A stretch of 64,000 bases of DNA. Source: Caldilineaceae bacterium. GTDB taxonomy: Bacteria > Chloroflexota > Anaerolineae > Caldilineales > Caldilineaceae. Shown in pieces: positions 45,328-54,177 of the stretch (its first letter is position 1; every line of letters starts with the position of its first letter). The notes below the pieces were generated by a model. It did no database searches. It worked only from the letters and a program-made list of their open reading frames with translations, and was not told the DNA's origin. The position numbers and the translations under genes are program-made. The stretch spans positions 1-64,000 of the forward strand of contig JAJDTL010000022.1 in assembly GCA_022827195.1 (NCBI GenBank), in the 5' to 3' direction.

Positions 45328-45380
45328 AGCTGCCCTCGGCCAACCGCTGGGGCTGCAAAACTCAGATTAAGTATTTTCAA

Positions 45381-45409
45381 ATTATAGATGGTCGGTTGTA
45401 GGCTGTCAA
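45381..45409 (-). promoter_or_regulatory. Consensus sigma70 promoter of the dtxR-ccmHG run
   Basis: On the minus strand TTGACA (45404-45409) and TATAAT (45381-45386) are exact consensus boxes with a 17-base spacer. Transcription would start near 45374, about 47 bases before the ATG. The A/T-rich sequence around the start (45359-45380) could hold an operator for the DtxR protein itself, but no clear dyad is seen. Confidence 0.85.
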
Positions 45410-45557
45410 CACATGGAAATGACGATCTGCGCCGCGTATTCTGCCGTGATTGTCACTGTCTTCCTGGGTAGAGTTTTCTCTCCGGGCAGTAACGAAGCAA
45501 TGTTCATCTTGAGCCGTCCGGATGATGCCTTGGGATTACGCCATGTCCTGATACGGA

Positions 45558-45586
45558 TTGATGATTCCGGGGCCGTCTGCTACAAT
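45558..45586 (+). promoter_or_regulatory. Candidate promoter of the ABC transporter-PhyH cluster
   Basis: TTGATG (45558-45563) and TACAAT (45581-45586) with a 17-base spacer and an extended TGC before the -10. The start near 45593 leaves a leader of about 355 bases before the binding-protein gene. I see no known riboswitch in this leader and no gene in it. Confidence 0.55.
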
Positions 45587-45950
45587 TCGCTTGCCCCGAT
45601 AAACCTTGCCAGCATCACGTGCGCACGCGATCTCTAAGTCGTACAGCTAAGTCAGGTTGCCGCCGCACATCCCTTTCATTGGGCATCGGAGCCGGGTGGG
45701 TTGCCGGGTAGTTCAGTTGGCGTCCGCTCGTTGAGGCAATGACTCAGCCGTCAGACTTGAAGAGAAGAAACTGAGGAGAGAAACCGGTTGAGATTCAGCC
45801 ATCTGCAGCGAGACGCGCCGCTTGAATTGAAAGGAGGCGCCTAACGACGATCTAGACCGGGTTCAGCTGTTGTTTCGCCGGAAGAGCTGTCATCAGGTTG
45901 CAGTGCGAGTTCATCGCAGAATGGCATGAATATCGAAAGGGGGACGACAG

Positions 45951-47300
45951 ATGGCAAGCAAGAGTTTTTCGAGGCGTCAGTTTCTGAAAGGCCTTACGGC
46001 GACTTCCGCGGGAGCTTTGGTCCTAAGCGCCTGCGCTGCACCTGCAGCCGCGCCGGCGGCAGAGGCGCCGTCAGAGTCAGCTGCGCAACCTGAGGCGGTG
46101 ACCATAAGAGCGTTGTGGTCCCCAGGGGGCATTGACAACTACATGCGTGCTCTCATCGATCTCTACAAGGAGCAGGAGCCCAATGTAGAGTTTGAGATCA
46201 CTGTGATTGAGCAGGAACAGAAACGGGCCACCGAAGTCACCATCATGTCCAATGATGGCGCACCCGACTTCGCCTGGATCAATTTTGGTTCCGGGCTTAC
46301 CGACAGGCTGGCTGACGCGGGCGTGATTACGCCCCTGAACGACTATTACGAACAGTACGGCTGGTGGGACTACCTCCCCGACCATCTTCACACGCACGAG
46401 TATAACGACCAGATATACCACTTCTCGGTCGCTTCAGTCACGGTCCCTCTGATGTGGTACAACAAGTCGCTGATGGCGCAAATTGGCATGGACCCGCCCA
46501 CGTCGATGGATGAACTATACGCCTGGGCCGATGCCTGCCATGCAAACGATCTTGAAGCACTAGCGATGGGCGACCGGGATGGATGGCCGGGTTTCCACAT
46601 GTACCAGTGTCTCGCGACCCGCACGGTACCGCTGGAGGATTATGAGAAAATCCTCCGCTTTGACAAGGAAGAGTATTACATGGGGGACTATCCTGGTTTC
46701 GAGGAGGCCTTCCAAGTGATGCGCGATATGGAGACCGAGAGGGTCTGGGCCAAAGGTGTGCTGGACATGAACGACGACCAGGCCAAAGGGTTGCTCTTCA
46801 ACGGTCAGGCGGTGGCCTACGAGTCGGGAATCTGGGTATCCGGCCAGGCGCGAGAGGCGCTGGGCGAAGACTCCAGCTTCTTCATGTTCCCTCAGATCAA
46901 AGATGACATCCCCTTCCCCTTGACCGCCTCCTACGCCGACGAGTATATGCTTTCTTCGTTCTCGACGGTGAAGGACGAAGTGGCAGCCTTCTTTGACTTT
47001 GTTCTCAGCAAGGACGGTCAGAAAATCGTGGCCAAGATAGGTGGTGGCATGCCGATTCGGACCGACATCACCGTAGCCGACCTGGAGGGCTACGCCGATG
47101 CAACGGTTGGTGAAGTCACGGAGATGTTCGGCAGCGGCGACTTCCCCGTCACAGACGAGATCGTCACCTTCTGGCCGGCGGAGCTGTACGCCATGCTGCG
47201 CAACAATGTGCAGGCGGCGATTGGAGGCCAAAAAACACCGGCCGAGATCGTGGCCGAATTTGACGAACTGGCGGCCAAATTCCGTGCGGGCGAGGCATAG
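45951..47300 (+). CDS. ABC transporter sugar-binding lipoprotein
   Basis: A 449-residue family 1 extracellular binding protein. The N-terminus has both a twin-arginine motif (SRRQFLKG) and a lipobox with Cys28 (LVLSAC), so it is probably exported folded by Tat and lipidated. The mature domain shows ITVIEQEQKRATEVTIMSNDGAPDFAWINFG and later YMLSSFSTVKDEVAAFFDFVLS, typical of UgpB/MalE-like proteins. It lies before two permease genes; oligosaccharides, glycosides or polyols are possible ligands. Confidence 0.92.
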   Translation: MASKSFSRRQFLKGLTATSAGALVLSACAAPAAAPAAEAPSESAAQPEAVTIRALWSPGGIDNYMRALIDLYKEQEPNVEFEITVIEQEQKRATEVTIMSNDGAPDFAWINFGSGLTDRLADAGVITPLNDYYEQYGWWDYLPDHLHTHEYNDQIYHFSVASVTVPLMWYNKSLMAQIGMDPPTSMDELYAWADACHANDLEALAMGDRDGWPGFHMYQCLATRTVPLEDYEKILRFDKEEYYMGDYPGFEEAFQVMRDMETERVWAKGVLDMNDDQAKGLLFNGQAVAYESGIWVSGQAREALGEDSSFFMFPQIKDDIPFPLTASYADEYMLSSFSTVKDEVAAFFDFVLSKDGQKIVAKIGGGMPIRTDITVADLEGYADATVGEVTEMFGSGDFPVTDEIVTFWPAELYAMLRNNVQAAIGGQKTPAEIVAEFDELAAKFRAGEA

Positions 47301-47332
47301 GAGCTGAACTTCCTGCTCGTACCGCGGCGTCG

Positions 47333-47384
47333 CGGACGCTCCAGCCTGTTGAGCTTCCATTTCTCTCCCGTGCTGGAGCGTCCG
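47333..47384 (+). promoter_or_regulatory. Intercistronic hairpin between binding protein and permease genes
   Basis: A perfect 13-bp inverted repeat (47333-47345 with 47372-47384) and a 26-base loop sit between the binding-protein stop and the permease ribosome-binding site. Such hairpins often protect the upstream mRNA or partly terminate, giving more binding protein than permease. Confidence 0.7.
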
Positions 47385-47428
47385 GTCAACCTTCTGGCGC
47401 ACGCGCGCCTGCAGCAAATCGGGGGTCC

Positions 47429-48358
47429 ATGACAGACAAAGCCCTTTCCGGCCCGGTAACTGACTGGCGGCTGAGGCTGCGACGCGGCTGGCGGCGGAAT
47501 GGCATCGCATATGTTTTCATTCTGCCCGCCTTCACATTTTTCATTCTCTTCATCGTTTACCCGCTGTTCGACGGGCTGGTCCTGAGTTTGTACAGATGGG
47601 ACGGCCTTGGCGAGCGCCAATTCGTTGGTCTCAGAAACTTTGAGGGCCTTCTCCAAGCGCCCAACTTCTACGGCGCAGTGAGAAACACAGTCCTGTTCAC
47701 TGTCGTTACGACCGTGGCCAAAATCGTCATCGGCTTTCTGCTGGCAATTTCATTGCACTTTGAAGTCCCCGGATGGAAGATTTTCCGGGCCGTTTTTTAC
47801 TTGAACGTAATCTTGCCCATGACCGCGGTTGGCGTACTGTGGAGCGCCATCCTGAATCCCCATTCAGGTCCCCTTGCCGCCGGCTTTGGCCTGCTCGGAC
47901 TGGAATTGCCGTCCTTGCTGGGCAACCCCAAACTGGTCATGTGGGTACTGAGCCTGATCGACATCTGGAAATACTGCGGCTTTCCGATGATCTTTCTGTA
48001 TGCAGCCATGGAAGGCATCCCCCAAGACCTGTACGAAGCTGCTGTTCTGGACGGCGGTTCACAGCTGCAAAAGCTCTGGTACGTCACTCTGCCCCTGACC
48101 AAGCCGGTCCTGCTGACGATTACACTGTTGCAGACCATCTTCTCGTTCCAGGTCTTTGATATTGTCTTCACGATGACCAAAGGGGGCCCGGGCTACGCGT
48201 CCGAAGTGCTCACCCATTACCTCTACCAGGAAGGGTTCTGGTTCTTGCGCTTCGGCAGCGCCTCGGCGACCGCCGTGCTTCTTCTTGTTGTCATACTGCT
48301 GTTTTCGACGTTGTATATCGGTCAAGGCGGGCTTCGGCAGCGGGAAGTTGAATTCTAG
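47429..48358 (+). CDS. ABC transporter permease, MalF type
   Basis: A 309-residue inner-membrane permease with six membrane segments (first about 30-52, VFILPAFTFFILFIVYPLFDG). The EAA loop that contacts the ATPase reads DLYEAAVLDGGSQLQKLWYVTLPL. Start ATG with a GGGGG site. No ATPase gene is encoded in the cluster; a shared MsmX/MalK-type ATPase elsewhere is expected. Confidence 0.93.
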   Translation: MTDKALSGPVTDWRLRLRRGWRRNGIAYVFILPAFTFFILFIVYPLFDGLVLSLYRWDGLGERQFVGLRNFEGLLQAPNFYGAVRNTVLFTVVTTVAKIVIGFLLAISLHFEVPGWKIFRAVFYLNVILPMTAVGVLWSAILNPHSGPLAAGFGLLGLELPSLLGNPKLVMWVLSLIDIWKYCGFPMIFLYAAMEGIPQDLYEAAVLDGGSQLQKLWYVTLPLTKPVLLTITLLQTIFSFQVFDIVFTMTKGGPGYASEVLTHYLYQEGFWFLRFGSASATAVLLLVVILLFSTLYIGQGGLRQREVEF

Positions 48359-48412
48359 CCGCGGCAAAGCGCGGGTAGAAACTGCAGCACGGACGGCAAC
48401 GGATCTGGTGAA

Positions 48413-49270
48413 ATGCAACGAAGTCGGAGTTGGGTGGCCGAACACCCTTGGCTGGCGGGCATCTTACTGCTGCTGATCATTTGGACTGGCAACCAGTTGG
48501 TTCCGTTGGCCTGGATGTTCTCGATGTCGGTAAAGAGCGACATGGATGTCATCCGCTACCCGCTTAAGCTCGTGTGGCCGCCCCAGCTGCAGAACTACCC
48601 GGAAGCCTGGATCGGCGATACAACCGGCGTCACACTCAACCTCTACTTTCTCAACAGCGCCATTGTTGTTCCAAGCAGTCTCCTGATCCTGGTGGGCAGC
48701 GCAACGTTGGCCGGATATGCCTTTGGACGCTTCGACTTTTTTGGCCGCCGGGTACTATTCTTCTTTCTGGTGTCACTGATTGCAGTGCCGATGCACGCTC
48801 TGATCGTGCCCCTCTACGCCGAACTGCGGGCCTTTGGGTTGATCAACAATTTTCTCGGTCTGATTTTTCTCTACGTGACCTCCACCTTGCCATTCTCCAT
48901 TCTTGTGCTCCAATCCTACTTCACGACCTTTCCTTCCGAACTTGAAGACGCCGCCTTGATTGACGGATGTACGCGCCTGGGTACCTTTTTGCGTATCGCC
49001 GTGCCCATATCCAAGGGACCCATCGCCGCGATTACCATCGTCAACTTTATCGGTATGTGGAATGAAGTTCTCCTGGCGATTGTTGTCCTGTGGGAAAACA
49101 AGGTGAGGACGGTGGCGCCCGGACTACTGGGCTATATGGCGCAGTATGGGGAGACGCGCTGGGGCCTGATTTTCGCCGGCTTGACTATCGTGACGATCCC
49201 GCTGATTGCCTTCTACTTGATCTTCCACAATAATATCATGAAGGGAGCAACGCTCGGCTCCTACAGATAG
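48413..49270 (+). CDS. ABC transporter permease, MalG type
   Basis: A 285-residue permease with six membrane segments and the EAA loop ELEDAALIDGCTRLGTFLRIAVPI. Pairs with the preceding MalF-type protein. Ribosome-binding site is weak (GGTGA). The next gene starts 80 bases later on the same strand. Confidence 0.93.
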   Translation: MQRSRSWVAEHPWLAGILLLLIIWTGNQLVPLAWMFSMSVKSDMDVIRYPLKLVWPPQLQNYPEAWIGDTTGVTLNLYFLNSAIVVPSSLLILVGSATLAGYAFGRFDFFGRRVLFFFLVSLIAVPMHALIVPLYAELRAFGLINNFLGLIFLYVTSTLPFSILVLQSYFTTFPSELEDAALIDGCTRLGTFLRIAVPISKGPIAAITIVNFIGMWNEVLLAIVVLWENKVRTVAPGLLGYMAQYGETRWGLIFAGLTIVTIPLIAFYLIFHNNIMKGATLGSYR

Positions 49271-49350
49271 CCTGGCAGGGGTGGTGCGAGCAAGTTGAGG
49301 CAATACACCCGCCTTCCATGTAAGGGCGTTTCGACAAAGAGCAATGTAGC

Positions 49351-50202
49351 GTGGCCCTTCTCGATCAACAGCAGTTGCGGACTTACGAAGAGCAAGGATA
49401 CCTGCTTATTCCGGGCCTTTTGAGTAGGGATGACCTCGCGCCCGTCGAGCAGACCATCGTGAAAGCGGTTGACCGCGTCGCCCGGGGACTGTACGCAGAG
49501 GGGAGAGTTGGAGAGCTGTTCGAGGATCAACCTCTTTCGCGTCGGCTCGTCGAGCTCCACAGAATGCATCCGAGGGAGTCGATGAGCTGGAATCGGGAGG
49601 TTTTCAGTGAGGCTGTCTATGATCTGTGCGTGCAACCGGCGGTCCTGGATGTGGCTGAACTACTGCTCGGTTCAGGCGAGATTACGATGAACGGCGACTA
49701 TTGGGTACGGCCTAAATTGCCGCAGGAGCAGCTGACCACGCTGCCCTGGCATCAGGACAGCGACTATTACGGCGCGCAAACCGAACCCTTGCATATCCTT
49801 TCGCTCTGGATACCGCTCGTGGACGTAGACGAGAGAAACGGCTGCATGCAGTTCATTTCGGGCAGTCACAAGTGGGGCCTGCTGCCAAACAAGAGGCAGG
49901 GCGACCATCTCGTGCCCGTCGAGGACGTTGAGGCTCGTGGACGCGTTGAAACGCTGGCGATGAAAGCCGGGGATGCGGTCGCGTTCCGCAATCTCACTTT
50001 CCATCGCTCGTTGATGAACAACAGCGACGGAATACGCTGGAGCATCGATCTGCGTTACAGTGTGACCGGAACGCCGCTGGACTGGCTGGCAAAGATGGGG
50101 CTGCTCGGATTTGTCGCCCGCAGCCGGCATCGTCCTGAAAGCGTGGACTCCTGGCAGGCCTGGCGCGCCGGCCGACACGCATGGGAGAAAGAACAGGCGT
50201 AG
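49351..50202 (+). CDS. Phytanoyl-CoA dioxygenase family protein
   Basis: A 283-residue Fe(II)/2-oxoglutarate oxygenase. Ligands H134, D136 (WHQDSDYYG) and H218 (LTFHRSLMNN) with R229 for 2-oxoglutarate are all in place. Start GTG at 49351; no better start exists. It follows ABC sugar-transporter permeases, so its substrate may be the imported compound or a derivative, hydroxylated for further breakdown (inference). Confidence 0.9.
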   Translation: MALLDQQQLRTYEEQGYLLIPGLLSRDDLAPVEQTIVKAVDRVARGLYAEGRVGELFEDQPLSRRLVELHRMHPRESMSWNREVFSEAVYDLCVQPAVLDVAELLLGSGEITMNGDYWVRPKLPQEQLTTLPWHQDSDYYGAQTEPLHILSLWIPLVDVDERNGCMQFISGSHKWGLLPNKRQGDHLVPVEDVEARGRVETLAMKAGDAVAFRNLTFHRSLMNNSDGIRWSIDLRYSVTGTPLDWLAKMGLLGFVARSRHRPESVDSWQAWRAGRHAWEKEQA

Positions 50203-50245
50203 TGGTGCCGGTTCGACTGTAACAAGACCTGGAGCGAATCGTTTC

Positions 50246-50911
50246 ATGCCGCGCAGAGCTGTCGATCTGAGCCATTCTCTCGATCAATCGACCCCTCCCT
50301 TTCCCGGCGACGACTCGGTCGAGGTCACGGTCAAGACGTCGATTCCCGCCGACCATCCGCCCGGCACGCCTGGATACCTGAACACCAGCGTCCTGCGCGT
50401 CTCCCTCCACACAGGCACGCACATGGACGCCTTCTTCCACTTCTACCGTGGCCGGGCGACCATTGAGCAAATCCCGCTGGCGCAATGCATGGGGCCCGCC
50501 CTGCTTGTTGACCTCTCGCATAAACGGGCCAAAGAGAATATAACCGAGGATGATCTGGCCCCTTTCCGGGAAGCTCTCAGTTGCACGCCCAAAGTGATTC
50601 TCAACACCGGCTGGGCGCAATGTTGGGGCCAGCCGCTCTATTTTACCGACTATCCCGCCCTGACGCGCGGCGCCGCCCAGTTTCTGGTGGACCGCGGCAT
50701 CGAACTGGTCGGAGTCGATACGCCGTCGGTAGACTACTCGCCTAACGACGCCCATTTTGTGCTGCTCGGCAACGATGTCCTGATCGTTGAGAACCTGGCC
50801 AACCTCGATCAGATCGGCCAGCCGCAGTTTGAGCTCACCGCGTTGCCCCTCAAAATCACCGGTCGGGACGGCTCTCCGGTGCGGGCTATCGCGGTCGTCG
50901 AAGAGCCGTAG
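50246..50911 (+). CDS. Cyclase-family (kynurenine formamidase-like) metal hydrolase
   Basis: A 221-residue protein of the cyclase/KynB family. The metal-binding signature H55-TGTH59-MD61 is intact, with VDLSHSLDQSTPPFPGD and VGVDTPSVDYSP flanking. The family includes kynurenine formamidase, isatin hydrolase and polyketide cyclase-like enzymes, so an amide or lactone hydrolysis is likely. The ATG at 50246 gives the typical N-terminus. It lies between two PhyH genes, in the transporter-linked cluster. Confidence 0.88.
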   Translation: MPRRAVDLSHSLDQSTPPFPGDDSVEVTVKTSIPADHPPGTPGYLNTSVLRVSLHTGTHMDAFFHFYRGRATIEQIPLAQCMGPALLVDLSHKRAKENITEDDLAPFREALSCTPKVILNTGWAQCWGQPLYFTDYPALTRGAAQFLVDRGIELVGVDTPSVDYSPNDAHFVLLGNDVLIVENLANLDQIGQPQFELTALPLKITGRDGSPVRAIAVVEEP

Positions 50912-51012
50912 CCCAGCGTGGCCAGAAACGACTTTGGTCCAAACATCGCAGCTTGCCTCTGATCTTGTACGCTGAATCCCAGCCGATTCAGACAACCTGT
51001 AAAGGTCTAACC

Positions 51013-51852
51013 ATGGCACAGAGTGAACTGGAAAACGGGGCAACGGCCGGTGACGGCTGCCCCACCCTGGCGGAACGCTTCTTCTTTGACAACAATGGAT
51101 ATCTGGTCCTGGAAGAGTTCCTGGACGCGGAACACGTCAAAGCCTTGACCGAGGCGCTTGCCCGCGTCATGCCGCGGCGGCGCACACTGCAGGAGCAAGG
51201 CATCCCGCATACCGGCATGACGCAGATCAAAGGCGAAAAGAGCACGCGCATCTTCTATATCCTCGACGAAGATCCCCTCTTGCTGGAGATGCTCGACTGG
51301 CCCCCAATCTGGCCCTACGTCACCGGCCTGCTCAATGCCCGCCCGCATCATCATGCTTCCGACGCGCTCATCGAGTACACCAGCGACCTGATGGGGCGGG
51401 CCGGGGGATGGCACATCGACGGCCATGACGAAGGGTACCGTAATTTAGGTCCGCATATACCCCTCTTGCAGCTCAAGATCGGATATTATTTGAGCGACAT
51501 GACGCAGCCCGGGCAGGGCAACCTTTGCATTGTGCCCGGCAGCCATAAGGCGGCCTATGAGCCCGCCCAGGAAGACCTGAAGCAGCGAGGCAAAGCGGTA
51601 GGGATTGAGGAGATCTGCGCGCCGGCGGGCACCGCCATTCTCTTTCACAACGCTCTCTGGCATTCAGGCGGCCCGTTCACCCGCGAAGACGGCCTGCGCT
51701 GCATGCTTTACTATGCCTATGAACACCCATGGATGATCGCTTCACAGGAGCATTGGGGCTATTCCAAGGGCTTCTACAACAACCTCTCGCCTGAGCGGCG
51801 CAAGCTGTTTCATGGCTTCCTCTTCGATCCGCCGGAGCATCGCTGGGGATAG
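51013..51852 (+). CDS. Phytanoyl-CoA dioxygenase family protein
   Basis: A 279-residue Fe(II)/2-oxoglutarate oxygenase with H134, D136 (GGWHIDGH), H217 (ALWHSGGPF) and R229. The active site region carries several extra histidines (RPHHHASD, HIDGH). It is divergent from the other two PhyH proteins of the window, so the three are not recent duplicates. The ATG at 51013 is preferred over upstream codons that add non-conserved residues. Confidence 0.9.
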   Translation: MAQSELENGATAGDGCPTLAERFFFDNNGYLVLEEFLDAEHVKALTEALARVMPRRRTLQEQGIPHTGMTQIKGEKSTRIFYILDEDPLLLEMLDWPPIWPYVTGLLNARPHHHASDALIEYTSDLMGRAGGWHIDGHDEGYRNLGPHIPLLQLKIGYYLSDMTQPGQGNLCIVPGSHKAAYEPAQEDLKQRGKAVGIEEICAPAGTAILFHNALWHSGGPFTREDGLRCMLYYAYEHPWMIASQEHWGYSKGFYNNLSPERRKLFHGFLFDPPEHRWG

Positions 51853-51884
51853 CCGGAGGGCAGCCTCGTTATGTTCCTGCGCCG

Positions 51885-53114
51885 ATGATCGCAATGGCCG
51901 CGCAACGCAATTGGCATACGCCTCTGCTAATCGGCCTGTTCCTTCTGCTGCTGGTAGCGGTTCTTGTCTGGGGCGATAGCTCCGTCGAGTCGTGGTACGA
52001 TCCAGATAGCCCCAGCCCGAGCGGCCTGTTGATGTTGCGAGAGTGGCTGCAGGAGATGGGTTACCAGGTCACGACGAACGGCCGGACGCGTTTTGCGCCC
52101 TTGCCGCGCCAGCACATGCTGCTCATCTTTCCCGGCGAGCGGCAGTTCACACTTGGCGAGGCGGAAAGACTCCTGAACTGGGTCGAGGAGGGAGGCACTG
52201 CGGTGATTGTCGGCCATGCCGACCGGGAGTTGCGGCGTGCCTTCAACTACAGGTCACGGGTCCAGCCCGCCGCCGATGTGGAGCAGAGTCAGCCGCTGCT
52301 GCCCGAGGCTACCGAGAGCTTTGACCGAGGCGGGCGTGGCTTCGACGCGACCAGGGGCCCAAACATCATCACCGTGCTCAACAGTGGAGACGGCGCGAGG
52401 CTTGCCGTGCTCCGGCACGGTGACGGCTGGGTCTGGCTCGTTGGCGAGCCGCGCGCATTTACCAATGGCCGGCTTTCCGAGAGCCGGGCCCAGGCCCAAC
52501 TCTTTCCAGCATTTCTGCGCACAGTCCCGGCCGGCGGCACGGTCGTAATAGACACCTTCCACCTGTTCGGGCCGCTTCTGCCTGCAGAACTCCCACCTGT
52601 CGAGACCTTCAGGGATTGGCTCTATCTCACACCAGCCGGATGGGCTGCCCTTTTCCTGCTGCTGCTGTGCGGGGGCTGGCTGCTCCTGTCCGGCCGGCGC
52701 CTTGGCCCGCCGCTGGAGACGGTGACCCGGGGGCGGCGGCGGGAAGCCGCCGAGTTCGTGGTTGCCATGGCGGGCCTGCAGAGGAGGGCCCGCGTCCGCG
52801 ACCATATTGCGCGCCAGCAAAGCTACCGGTTGAAGCAGGCCCTGGGGAGGCCCTGGCGGCTCCGTTCAAGTTTGCCGGACGATGAGTTCTTGCGCCAATT
52901 GCACTCGTTGGACCCGACATTGTCAAGGTCCGCGCACCACGAGGGTTCCATCCGGGGCAATTCTGCTGCCGAGGCCCGGTCCCACTTAACGATCGAGCAA
53001 GTCGCAGCGATCCTGGACGAGCTGGCAACGGTCCCGGATGAGGAACGCCTGCTGCAACTCGCGCGGCGTGTGGATGAATTCAGAGCGGCCTACGGTGAAA
53101 ACATTTTGGCATAG
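51885..53114 (+). CDS. DUF4350-domain membrane protein
   Basis: A 409-residue protein with a membrane helix at each end of a soluble DUF4350 domain (helices about 12-31 and 248-270; domain roughly 40-240, with SPSPSGLLMLREWLQEMGYQV and VEEGGTAVIVGHADRE). A cytoplasmic tail of about 130 residues follows. DUF4350 proteins usually sit in operons with MoxR ATPase and DUF58 genes. Here only a MoxR gene follows (60 bases). Function unknown; possibly membrane-complex assembly. Confidence 0.8.
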   Translation: MIAMAAQRNWHTPLLIGLFLLLLVAVLVWGDSSVESWYDPDSPSPSGLLMLREWLQEMGYQVTTNGRTRFAPLPRQHMLLIFPGERQFTLGEAERLLNWVEEGGTAVIVGHADRELRRAFNYRSRVQPAADVEQSQPLLPEATESFDRGGRGFDATRGPNIITVLNSGDGARLAVLRHGDGWVWLVGEPRAFTNGRLSESRAQAQLFPAFLRTVPAGGTVVIDTFHLFGPLLPAELPPVETFRDWLYLTPAGWAALFLLLLCGGWLLLSGRRLGPPLETVTRGRRREAAEFVVAMAGLQRRARVRDHIARQQSYRLKQALGRPWRLRSSLPDDEFLRQLHSLDPTLSRSAHHEGSIRGNSAAEARSHLTIEQVAAILDELATVPDEERLLQLARRVDEFRAAYGENILA

Positions 53115-53174
53115 CCTGTTGACCGGCTGCGGCGGACATACAGCTTGCCCCGCCCGCGTTAAGGTATGTAATGC

Positions 53175-54122
53175 ATGAAAATTTCTCAACTCTACTCTTC
53201 CATTCGCGTGCAAGCCGCCAAAGTGATCGTCGGCCAGGATGACGTGTTCGAGCAGATCGTAATCGCGTTTCTCAGCGGCGGCCACGTCCTGCTCGAAGGT
53301 GTGCCGGGCACGGCGAAAACACTGATGGCCAAGACGCTTGCGCGGCTGACCGACGCCGTATTCGGACGAATCCAATTCACCGCTGACCTGATGCCGTCAG
53401 ACATCGTCGGCACCCAGGTCTTCGATCTGGACAGCGGGCGCTTTCATCTGCGCAAAGGCCCCATTTTCACCCAAATTCTGCTGGCCGACGAGATCAACCG
53501 CGCGCCGGCCAAGACCCAGTCGGCGCTCCTTGAAGCGATGGAGGAGCGCCAGGCCACCATTGACGGCGCGGCGTATCCTCTCGACGAGCCTTTCATGGTG
53601 CTGGCAACGCAGAATCCGATCGAGTATGAGGGCACCTACCCGCTTCCGGAAGCCCAGGTCGACCGCTTCCTTTTGAAAGTGCTGGTCGACTATCCATCCG
53701 ACGAGGCAGAGCAAGAGGTGCTGCAGCGCTATCACGAGGGGTTCGACGCGCACAAATTGGAGGAAGTCGACATCAGGCCGGTGATTTTACAGGATGAGTT
53801 GGCGGATGTCCGCGACGAAATCCGGCGCGTAACGGTTGAGCCCGGCGTATTCAGATATATCTGCAATCTCGTGAGCGCCACGCGCCGCAGCCCCGATCTG
53901 CTGCTGGGCGGGAGCCCCCGCGCCAGCATCGCTCTGTTACAATCATCCAAGAGCTACGCGGCCTTACGGGGCCGGGCCTACGTAGTACCCGACGATGTGA
54001 AGGCGCTGGCAGCGCCGGTGCTGCGTCACCGCGTGCTATTGCGGCCCGAAGCTGAAATTGAAGGCATCGACGCCGACGGGGCAGTCCGCCGCATTGTCGC
54101 CGGCGTCGACGTGCCCCGTTAG
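53175..54122 (+). CDS. MoxR-family AAA+ ATPase
   Basis: A 315-residue MoxR proper-subfamily ATPase: [33 protein letters not shown] with Walker [26 protein letters not shown] with Walker B, and [22 protein letters not shown] (arginine finger region). It differs from the CoxD-like ATPase at 9968. Its usual downstream DUF58 partner is missing; the next gene encodes a sugar dehydrogenase. Confidence 0.93.
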   Translation: MKISQLYSSIRVQAAKVIVGQDDVFEQIVIAFLSGGHVLLEGVPGTAKTLMAKTLARLTDAVFGRIQFTADLMPSDIVGTQVFDLDSGRFHLRKGPIFTQILLADEINRAPAKTQSALLEAMEERQATIDGAAYPLDEPFMVLATQNPIEYEGTYPLPEAQVDRFLLKVLVDYPSDEAEQEVLQRYHEGFDAHKLEEVDIRPVILQDELADVRDEIRRVTVEPGVFRYICNLVSATRRSPDLLLGGSPRASIALLQSSKSYAALRGRAYVVPDDVKALAAPVLRHRVLLRPEAEIEGIDADGAVRRIVAGVDVPR

Positions 54123-54177
54123 AGACCGTACAGAAGCTGGACGAGCCGCAGCTCGAAAAGCTGCGCGGGAAAACGGA

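Noticed and set aside
45413-45637. 74-codon ORF on the + strand between dtxR and the transporter
   Set aside because: It begins in the dtxR promoter, lacks a ribosome-binding site and family resemblance, and spans the transporter promoter.
45700-45780. tRNA-like D-arm sequence (GCCGGGTAGTTCAGTTGG) in the long leader
   Set aside because: No anticodon stem, TPsiC arm or matching acceptor strand follows, so it is not a tRNA.
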